In this document: positions 38,889 through 44,392 of the stretch, in pieces
How the letters are laid out: each line of letters starts with the position of its first letter
Numbering within the stretch: the first letter of the stretch is position 1
NCBI GenBank assembly: GCA_965656605.1
Contig: CBFHLC010000015.1
Location: 1-44,392 of the forward strand
From: Litorivicinus sp965656605
GTDB lineage: Bacteria > Pseudomonadota > Gammaproteobacteria > Pseudomonadales > Litorivicinaceae
DNA length: 44,392 nucleotides
Reading direction: 5' to 3'
Translations under genes and position numbers: made by a program
The notes under the pieces: generated by a model
What the model saw: the letters and a program-made list of their open reading frames with translations, nothing else
Databases searched by the model: none
Told to the model about the DNA's origin: nothing

Positions 38889-41158
38889 TGGTCGCGAGCT
38901 AGGCTGTCGACCGCAGCCATTGCACTGATATTCACAATGCCACGCACGGTCACCGCACTGGTGGTGATATGAACGGGCATGTCAGCCCCCAGCAGTAGCG
39001 GGCCTACGGTGACACCGCCACCCAGCACTTTCAGCAGGTTACGCGCGATGTTGGCAGAATCCAGGTTGGGGAAGGCCAACAGGTTAGCCGTTCCATTCAA
39101 CATCGACTCGGGCATGATGTCGTCACGGATTTTTTCATCCAGTGCGGCATCGGCGTGCATCTCACCTTCAATTTCCAATTCCGGCGCCTGCTCTCGAATC
39201 ATTGCCAGGGCACTAGACATGCGCTTGGCGCTTTCATGGTTGGACGAGCCAAAGTTTGAATGGCTGACCAGGGCGGCTTTGGGCTTAATGCCGAACAGCT
39301 TCATCTCTTCGCTGGCCAACACGACCGATTCGGTGATTTGTTCCGGCGTGGGCTCGTACGTTACATGGGTATCGGTCAAGAAGAAGGTTCCGCGCGGCAA
39401 CAGCAACACTGACAGCGCACTCAAATCATCGACACCGGCGCGCTTACCAATCACATCACGTACGACGTCCAGGTGTTTGGTGTAACTACCGAAGGTGCCG
39501 CAGACCATGGCGTCGCCCAGCCCCATGCGCAGCGCCATACTGGCCACCAAGGTAAAGTTCGCGCGGATCCGAGCCTGTGCGGCTTTGGGCGTGACCCCGC
39601 GGCGCATCATTAGCTTGTGATATTCCACACCCATCTGGGTCATTAAGTCTTCGTTTAGGTAATCGATAATCTCGAAGTCGACACCGGGTTTCAGGCCCAG
39701 CCCCATCGACTCGATTTTCTCGGCGATCACCGGGGGACGTCCGACCAATATGGGAGCAGCCAAGCCCTCGGCGATCACGCGCTGGACCGCTTGCAATACC
39801 TTGCCTGACTCACCTTCGGCGTAGATCAGGCGGCGTTTGTTTGATTTGGCGCGCTCAAAGACCGGCTTCATCAAAATACCTGAGCGGAACACAAAGCGGT
39901 TTAGGCGTTCGCGGTAAGCATCGAAATCCTCGATCGGACGCTTGGCGACGCCGGACTCCATTGCAGCTCGGGCGACCGCGGTTGCGATCTCGACGATTAG
40001 GCGTGGGTCGAAGGGCTTGGGGATCAAGTTGTCACGGCCAAAGGTCAGGCTTTGATCGCCGTAGGCGCTGGCCACCTCAGCACTCGGCGGTGCCATCGCC
40101 AGATCTGCAATCGCCCGTGCACAGGCGACTTTCATCTCTTCATTAACCGTTGTGGCACCCACGTCCAGAGCCCCGCGGAACAGGAAGGGGAAGCACAGCA
40201 CGTTGTTGACCTGGTTGGGGAAGTCGCTGCGTCCGGTGGCCACGATGGCATCCGGGCGCGCTTCGCGGGCCAGGTCAGGCATAATTTCGGGGGTTGGGTT
40301 GGCTAGCGCGAACACCACTGGCGCGTCGGCCATGGTCTTCAGCATCTCGCCAGTGACAATGCCCGGAGCTGAGCAGCCTAGGAAGGCGTCTTTGCCGACC
40401 ATGGCCTCTTGCAAGGTGCGGGCGTCGGTATCCTGCGCAAAGATTTCTTTGTAGGGATCCATCAGCGTTTTGCGGCCGGTGTAGACCACACCTTCCACAT
40501 CACACACGGTGATGTTCTCGCGACGCATGCCCAGTGATACCAACATGTTTAAGCAGGCGAGGGCGGCCGCGCCAGCGCCTGCGGCGACCAGCTTCACTTC
40601 TTCAATGGGTTTGCCGGCGACACGGAATGCGTTTAGGAATGCAGCCGACACCACGATGGCGGTGCCGTGTTGATCATCGTGGAAGACCGGAATGTTCATC
40701 CGCTCGCGCAGACGCTTTTCGATCTCAAAGCACTCAGGGGCCTTGATGTCTTCTAAGTTGATCCCGCCAAAGGTGGGCTCCAACACCGCCACCGCATTGC
40801 AGAACTCATCCACATCGGTGGTGTCCACCTCGATGTCAAAGCAGTTAATGCCGGCAAATTTCTTGAACAGAACGGCTTTACCTTCCATCACCGGCTTCGA
40901 TGCCAGTGGGCCGATTGCGCCCAGTCCTAACACCGCAGTTCCGTTGGTAATAACACCGACTAGGTTGCCTCGTCCGGTCATCTGGGCGGCGGCTGCCTCG
41001 TCCTCGACAATCGCCTCGCAGGCGTGCGCAACGCCCGGGCTGTAAGCCAGCGCCAGGTCTCGCTGTGAAGTCATGGGCTTGGTGGCAGTGATCTCTAATT
41101 TACCGGCGGGTTCCTGGCTGTGATAGCGAAGTGCGGCTTCTTTAAACGAGTCAGACAT
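38885..41158 (-). CDS. maeB: NADP-dependent malic enzyme with C-terminal phosphotransacetylase-like domain
   Basis: A 757-residue enzyme that decarboxylates malate to pyruvate, close to E. coli MaeB (759). The N-terminal malic domain (about 1-430) shows the YSPGVAHACEAI start, the VFHDDQHGTAIVVSAAF site and the Rossmann segment GAGAAALACLNMLVSLG; the C-terminal part (about 430-757) is a phosphotransacetylase-like regulatory domain that responds to acetyl-CoA in E. coli. ATG 41156-41158 is chosen; a longer frame of 83 more codons is unlike any MaeB and runs into the divergent gene. The ribosome site is weak. It draws on malate from fumarase and supplies NADPH, which fits lipid and PHA synthesis. 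Confidence 0.94.
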   Translation of the reverse strand: MSDSFKEAALRYHSQEPAGKLEITATKPMTSQRDLALAYSPGVAHACEAIVEDEAAAAQMTGRGNLVGVITNGTAVLGLGAIGPLASKPVMEGKAVLFKKFAGINCFDIEVDTTDVDEFCNAVAVLEPTFGGINLEDIKAPECFEIEKRLRERMNIPVFHDDQHGTAIVVSAAFLNAFRVAGKPIEEVKLVAAGAGAAALACLNMLVSLGMRRENITVCDVEGVVYTGRKTLMDPYKEIFAQDTDARTLQEAMVGKDAFLGCSAPGIVTGEMLKTMADAPVVFALANPTPEIMPDLAREARPDAIVATGRSDFPNQVNNVLCFPFLFRGALDVGATTVNEEMKVACARAIADLAMAPPSAEVASAYGDQSLTFGRDNLIPKPFDPRLIVEIATAVARAAMESGVAKRPIEDFDAYRERLNRFVFRSGILMKPVFERAKSNKRRLIYAEGESGKVLQAVQRVIAEGLAAPILVGRPPVIAEKIESMGLGLKPGVDFEIIDYLNEDLMTQMGVEYHKLMMRRGVTPKAAQARIRANFTLVASMALRMGLGDAMVCGTFGSYTKHLDVVRDVIGKRAGVDDLSALSVLLLPRGTFFLTDTHVTYEPTPEQITESVVLASEEMKLFGIKPKAALVSHSNFGSSNHESAKRMSSALAMIREQAPELEIEGEMHADAALDEKIRDDIMPESMLNGTANLLAFPNLDSANIARNLLKVLGGGVTVGPLLLGADMPVHITTSAVTVRGIVNISAMAAVDSLARDH

Positions 41159-41189
41159 GGTGTCGGGGCGGCCTTTTTTTGTGAGAAAT

Positions 41190-41669
41190 ATGACGCTACG
41201 CAGTGTACTCTCCCATTCTTTGATTGTCTTAGGATGGGACAGGGTGATTACACGAAAGTTAGGCCTTACCGTAGGCTTTGCGCTGGTTGTCGGCGCGTTT
41301 ATCAGTATTTTCTTGCCAGAGAATGAAGAAAAAGCGATCGAAAAGCTGTTTAACGAAGTGAATTTCCAAGGATCGGAGTTGCGTGTCGCCAGTGAGCGCC
41401 TCGTCATGACCCGCGAACGTCTAGACGCAGGGCAGGGAATTTTGGCTGAGCAGCCCGTGCTGAAAGCCGAGGCAGATCAGCTAGTGCCTCAGATTGATCA
41501 GCAACTGGGGCAGGTGGTCGAGTGGGTCGTTGAGTTTGGCTCGCCTCCGCAGGATTCACGTAAAGAGTGGCTGATCACCCAGCGCGAGCGGGTAACGCAG
41601 CTGCTGGAAAGCACTCAAACAATCGATCGCAAAGGTCGGATATTGCTAGGCGATCCGGGCGCTAACTAG
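41190..41669 (+). CDS. Membrane-anchored coiled-coil protein, unknown function
   Basis: A protein of about 159 residues. One hydrophobic segment (RKLGLTVGFALVVGAFISIF, about 23-42) would anchor it in the inner membrane. The rest is charged and helical, with heptad-like pattern (IEKLFNEVNFQGSELRVASERL, then VLKAEADQLVPQIDQQLGQVVEWV, quoted in parts), so a coiled coil in the periplasm or cytoplasm is likely. I recognise no family. The start is uncertain: ATG 41190 with a GAGA ahead is taken, GTG 41245 with an AGGA would begin just before the membrane segment, and an ATG at 41157 would overlap the maeB start. It is divergent from maeB and 37 bases ahead of the phosphoribosyltransferase gene. Confidence 0.5.
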   Translation: MTLRSVLSHSLIVLGWDRVITRKLGLTVGFALVVGAFISIFLPENEEKAIEKLFNEVNFQGSELRVASERLVMTRERLDAGQGILAEQPVLKAEADQLVPQIDQQLGQVVEWVVEFGSPPQDSRKEWLITQRERVTQLLESTQTIDRKGRILLGDPGAN

Positions 41670-41706
41670 TAAACTTTGGCCGCAAATTTGCAAGGACTTT
41701 GCCCAG

Positions 41707-42255
41707 ATGAGCCAGCGCTACCGCTTCAGTTATGCCGACATTCACCACACGCTCGGCCTAGCCGCGCAAGAGGTGATCGAGTCGGGTTTAGAGTTTGACT
41801 ATATCTTGGCGATTGGCGGCGGCGGTTATATTCCCGCTCGTATCCTTCGTACCTATCTGAATCGCCCTATTTTGGCGGTAGCATTGGCTCGCTATCGTGA
41901 CAATGGCCCTGCGCTGGACGTTCCGTTAAAGCTGCAGTGGACCGAGGGCTTTGCCAATGAGATCAAAGGTAAGCGCTTGTTGGTGGTCGACGAGGTCGAC
42001 GACCAGCGCACCACCTTGGCGTGGACCCTGAACGAGCTGCAAAAAGAGGCGCCTGCCGCGATGTCAGTGCTGGTTCTGCACGACAAAAACAAAGTGAAAA
42101 ACGCCGACTACCCTGAGTTTTTGCAGCGTGTATTTGTGGGTCAGCGGATTGAAGACGTCTGGGTCGAATATCCTTGGGATGCCTTGGATATCTACGCTCA
42201 CGAAGAGACCGCTAACGGTCTAATCGAAGTCAACGATCCTTACGGAAGCCACTAA
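41707..42255 (+). CDS. Phosphoribosyltransferase, probably hypoxanthine/xanthine type
   Basis: A 182-residue type I phosphoribosyltransferase. The PRPP-binding motif is RLLVVDEVDDQRTTL (about 90-104), where the usual form is VVDDVxxTGxT; the extra aspartate and the missing TG pair are noteworthy. IGGGGYIPARIL near residue 36 forms the other side of the site, and VWVEYPWD near the end matches purine base recognition in archaeal- and Gpt-like members. It should salvage purines from PRPP and a base, though the exact base is open. AAGGA lies 11 bases ahead of the ATG. lrgA follows with no gap, and pyrC three genes on. Confidence 0.8.
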   Translation: MSQRYRFSYADIHHTLGLAAQEVIESGLEFDYILAIGGGGYIPARILRTYLNRPILAVALARYRDNGPALDVPLKLQWTEGFANEIKGKRLLVVDEVDDQRTTLAWTLNELQKEAPAAMSVLVLHDKNKVKNADYPEFLQRVFVGQRIEDVWVEYPWDALDIYAHEETANGLIEVNDPYGSH

Positions 42256-42633
42256 ATGCCAGCCGCACTGACCTTTCTACTCAGCTTTCAATTGTTGGGG
42301 TTGGTGTTGGTGTCGGCGCTTGGCCTGGCCATCCCCGAGCCGGTCATCGGCTTGATCTTGATGTTCGCCTGGATCCATTTGAAATTTCCGATGCCTCAAG
42401 AGCTCGGCGTGTTGTGCGAGGGGCTGCTGAAGCACCTGTCGCTGTTGTTCGTGCCCGCGGCGGTGGGTCTGATTACCTACACCGATTTGTTGTCGCAGCA
42501 TTGGGTGCCGGTGCTTTTGGCGCTGTTGATCTCAACTCCTTTGTCGATTGCGGCCGGTGCTTGGACCTTTTCAAAGCTAGCTAAATCCATGGACTTGCCG
42601 CCCGAGGGTGAAGAGGTCAAGAAAAATGGATAG
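42256..42633 (+). CDS. lrgA: CidA/LrgA family holin-like membrane protein
   Basis: A 125-residue inner-membrane protein with four hydrophobic helices. LVLVSALGLAIPEPVIGLILMF starts the family (quoted in part), and LSLLFVPAAVGLITY is the LrgA/CidA signature. In Staphylococcus these proteins affect autolysis; in proteobacteria they are linked to export of small metabolites or overflow control. It directly follows the phosphoribosyltransferase stop, and overlaps lrgB by eight bases, so all three are one unit. The ribosome site is poor because of the tight junction. Confidence 0.85.
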   Translation: MPAALTFLLSFQLLGLVLVSALGLAIPEPVIGLILMFAWIHLKFPMPQELGVLCEGLLKHLSLLFVPAAVGLITYTDLLSQHWVPVLLALLISTPLSIAAGAWTFSKLAKSMDLPPEGEEVKKNG

Positions 42634-43333
42634 GGCGCAGTTGTGGGTGTACCTGGCCGAGCAGCCCTTGCTGTGGCTGACGGTGACACTGATCGCGTAC
42701 ATGATCGGACACTATGCCTTTGTGCGCTCCGGTAGCCGCGCGGTGGTGAATCCGGTTGCCATTGCAGGTCTGATCTTGGCGGGGATTCTAACCGTCACAG
42801 GCACGCCCTACGCCGAGTATTTCGAGGGTGCCCAGTTCGTTCATTTTTTGTTAGGCCCGGCCACGATCGCACTGGCCTGGCCGCTCTATCAGAATTTCAG
42901 TCGCATTCGACGCTTGATTCTGCCGATGCTGGTCGCGTTGATTGTCGGATCCTTAGTCAGTGTGGGCTCCGCTGTTGCGATCGCCTACTCGCTAGGTGCA
43001 CCGGATCAGGTGTGGTTGTCTGTCGCGCCGAAATCCGTGACCAGTCCAATTGCAATGGGTGTGGCGGAAAAAATCGGTGGACTGCCGACGTTGACGGCCG
43101 GTCTGGTGATTATGACGGGCATTATCGGTGCGATTTTCGTCTCGCCCCTGCTGAACATTATGAAGATTAACGACTGGCGCGCCCGAGGCATGTCAGTGGG
43201 CGTTGCGGCTCACGGCATCGGAACCGCACGAGCCTTTCAGGTTAGCCCCGTGGCCGGTGTGTTTGCTGCCACCGCGATGGTGCTGAACGCTTTGATTACT
43301 GCATTGGTGGCCAGCTTGCTGGTGACCGTCTAA
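42626..43333 (+). CDS. lrgB: LrgB/CidB family membrane protein
   Basis: A 235-residue inner-membrane protein with about seven helices. Its signature is the segment LSVAPKSVTSPIAMGVAEKIGG followed by VGVAAHGIGTARAFQ, both conserved in LrgB/YohK. It partners LrgA; the pair resembles YohJ/YohK of E. coli. Homologues in plants carry glycolate and glycerate, so a role in moving small acids is possible. ATG 42626 with AGAGG ahead is chosen over an upstream in-frame start. It is followed after nine bases by pyrC. Confidence 0.86.
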   Translation: MDRAQLWVYLAEQPLLWLTVTLIAYMIGHYAFVRSGSRAVVNPVAIAGLILAGILTVTGTPYAEYFEGAQFVHFLLGPATIALAWPLYQNFSRIRRLILPMLVALIVGSLVSVGSAVAIAYSLGAPDQVWLSVAPKSVTSPIAMGVAEKIGGLPTLTAGLVIMTGIIGAIFVSPLLNIMKINDWRARGMSVGVAAHGIGTARAFQVSPVAGVFAATAMVLNALITALVASLLVTV

Positions 43334-43342
43334 GGAGATCTG

Positions 43343-44374
43343 ATGACTACGCTTACCATTCGCCGTCCCGATGATTGGCACGTGCACCTACGTGATGACG
43401 AGATGTTAGAGCAGGTGCTGCCCTATACCGCGGCGCAGTTTGCCCGCGCGATCATCATGCCGAACCTCAAACCGCCGGTGATCAATGCCGAATTGGCGGC
43501 TCAATACCGCGACCGGATCCTGCGCGCACTGCCTGAGGGGGTGGACTTCACACCCCTGATGACCGCATATCTGACCGACACCACGGATCCGGCAGAGCTG
43601 CAGGCCGGCTTCGAGTCGGGTGTACTGACGGCCGTTAAGTTGTATCCGGCCAATGCCACGACCAACAGCGCCGCGGGCGTCAGCAGCATCGACAAGATTC
43701 GGGGCTGTTTAGATGTGATGCAGCGCATCGGCATGCCGCTGTTGATCCATGGCGAGGTGGTTGATCCGTCCATCGATATCTTTGATCGCGAAGCGGTATT
43801 CCTAGAGCGCACGCTTGAACCTATGTTGGCGGACTATCCAGATTTGAAGGTCGTGCTAGAGCACATCACCACCGCCAACAGTGTGGATTTTGTGATGTCC
43901 CGTCCCAAGAACCTGGCCGCGACGATTACCGTTCATCACCTGCAGATCAACCGTAACCATATGTTGGTGGGCGGAATTCGTCCGCATTACTACTGCCTTC
44001 CGATCGTTAAACGTGCCACACATCAACAGGCATTGCGCAAGGCTGCCACCAGCGGCGACTCGCGCTTTTTCCTAGGTACCGATACGGCACCGCACCCAAT
44101 CGGTGCCAAGCACAGCGCCTGCGGTTGCGCAGGTGTGTTTACCGCGCCCTGTGCCCTGGAAAGCTACGTCCAGGTGTTCGAGGAAGAGGGTGCGCTGGAC
44201 AAATTTGAGGCCTTTGCCTCGCTCAATGGTCCCGCGTTTTACGGCTTGCCGGTCAATGAAGACACTATCACGCTGGAAAAGCGTCAGTGGAAAATGGGCG
44301 GCGACATTGGAGACGGTGACGAGGCCATTCGTCCCTATCGCATGGGTGAGTCACTGGCCTGGGCGATTGTATAG
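43343..44374 (+). CDS. pyrC: Dihydroorotase (class II, PyrC)
   Basis: A 343-residue enzyme that closes carbamoyl-aspartate to dihydroorotate in pyrimidine synthesis. All metal ligands are present: His13 and His15 in WHVHLRD, the carbamylated lysine Lys99 in AVKLYPANATTNS, His136, His174 and Asp247 in LGTDTAPH. Each is exactly four positions earlier than in E. coli PyrC. AAGGAGATCTG gives a strong ribosome site. It closes the phosphoribosyltransferase-lrgA-lrgB-pyrC run, so purine salvage and pyrimidine synthesis may share a transcript. A terminator stem starts at the stop codon. Confidence 0.96.
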   Translation: MTTLTIRRPDDWHVHLRDDEMLEQVLPYTAAQFARAIIMPNLKPPVINAELAAQYRDRILRALPEGVDFTPLMTAYLTDTTDPAELQAGFESGVLTAVKLYPANATTNSAAGVSSIDKIRGCLDVMQRIGMPLLIHGEVVDPSIDIFDREAVFLERTLEPMLADYPDLKVVLEHITTANSVDFVMSRPKNLAATITVHHLQINRNHMLVGGIRPHYYCLPIVKRATHQQALRKAATSGDSRFFLGTDTAPHPIGAKHSACGCAGVFTAPCALESYVQVFEEEGALDKFEAFASLNGPAFYGLPVNEDTITLEKRQWKMGGDIGDGDEAIRPYRMGESLAWAIV

Positions 44375-44392
44375 GGCTGCAACGTCAGCCCT
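44373..44392 (+). terminator. Stem of the pyrC terminator (cut by the window edge)
   Basis: AGGGCTG-CAACGT-CAGCCCT is a perfect seven-pair stem starting in the pyrC stop codon. The expected T run lies beyond the edge, so the assignment is provisional. Confidence 0.6.

Noticed and set aside
38979..39485. 168-codon plus-strand frame within maeB
   Set aside because: Shadow of the PTA-like domain on the other strand; serine-rich and without homology.
40910..41407. Extension of maeB by 83 codons beyond 41158
   Set aside because: The extra residues are unlike malic enzymes and lie in the divergent gene; the family start is at 41158.
1..44392. tRNA or rRNA genes
   Set aside because: No stretch with a TTCRANYC T-loop matched to an acceptor stem was recognised in the gaps; a covariance search would be needed to be certain.

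Overview
The window is a gene-dense stretch of chromosome from a gammaproteobacterium. Evidence: the conserved run corB-ypjD // ffh-rpsP-rimM-trmD-rplS followed by xerD-dsbC-alaC-hom-thrC-recJ, which resembles Pseudomonas and Oceanospirillales relatives; Rsd/AlgQ; class II dihydroorotase PyrC; a MaeB-type malic enzyme; and fabA at the left edge. Base composition looks like the mid to high fifties in percent GC by eye. FadL, phasin/PhaR/PHA synthase, AcuI, an SbtA-like bicarbonate carrier and a SulP anion carrier fit a heterotrophic, probably aquatic or marine, carbon-storing bacterium, but the species cannot be fixed from the sequence. I see no tRNA, rRNA, CRISPR array, phage or insertion sequence, and no gene-free gap reaches 300 bases.

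Layout. 1-5.1 kb: start of fabA, a FadL outer-membrane channel, class I fumarase, a DUF3291 protein, pterin carbinolamine dehydratase and an AcuI-type reductase. 5.2-8.1 kb: a DUF3422 membrane protein, then four small exported proteins (a Rap1a/Tai-like protein, a 59-residue acidic cysteine peptide and two periplasmic rhodaneses). 8.1-10.4 kb: a polyhydroxyalkanoate (PHA) granule module of phasin, PhaR repressor and an unusually short PHA synthase-like protein; the phasin promoter carries two TGC-rich repeats that look like PhaR operators. 10.4-13.8 kb: a leftward SulP - UspA - SbtA-like set, probably for anion or bicarbonate uptake. 13.9-18.3 kb: prfC, a TatD-family protein with an altered metal site, a 27-codon reading frame, rsd, csrA and a tandem-receiver response regulator. 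18.3-22.1 kb: leftward Nudix, DUF3135, Yip1-family, CorB and YpjD genes.

22.1-32.9 kb is the translation and housekeeping block: signal recognition particle GTPase, ribosomal proteins S16 and L19 with RimM and TrmD, XerD, DsbC, alanine aminotransferase, homoserine dehydrogenase, threonine synthase and RecJ. 32.9-38.9 kb holds a second, tail-extended csrA paralogue, an IclR regulator with an SDR and a GIY-YIG protein, an ammonium transporter with a sigma-54-like promoter and two NtrC-like dyads, a LysR regulator, a DUF3524 (tRNA-queuosine mannosyltransferase-like) glycosyltransferase and a VOC protein. 38.9-44.4 kb holds maeB, a membrane-anchored coiled-coil protein of unknown role, a phosphoribosyltransferase, an LrgA/LrgB pair and pyrC, with the first part of a terminator at the right edge.

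Most of the window is ordinary core genome. The parts most likely to hold something undescribed are the exported rhodanese/cysteine-peptide cluster (6.3-8.1 kb), the short PHA synthase with its operator array (8.5-10.4 kb), the SulP-UspA-SbtA carrier set, the control region of the ammonium transporter, the second CsrA, and a perfect 14-bp inverted repeat inside the VOC/maeB convergent junction.
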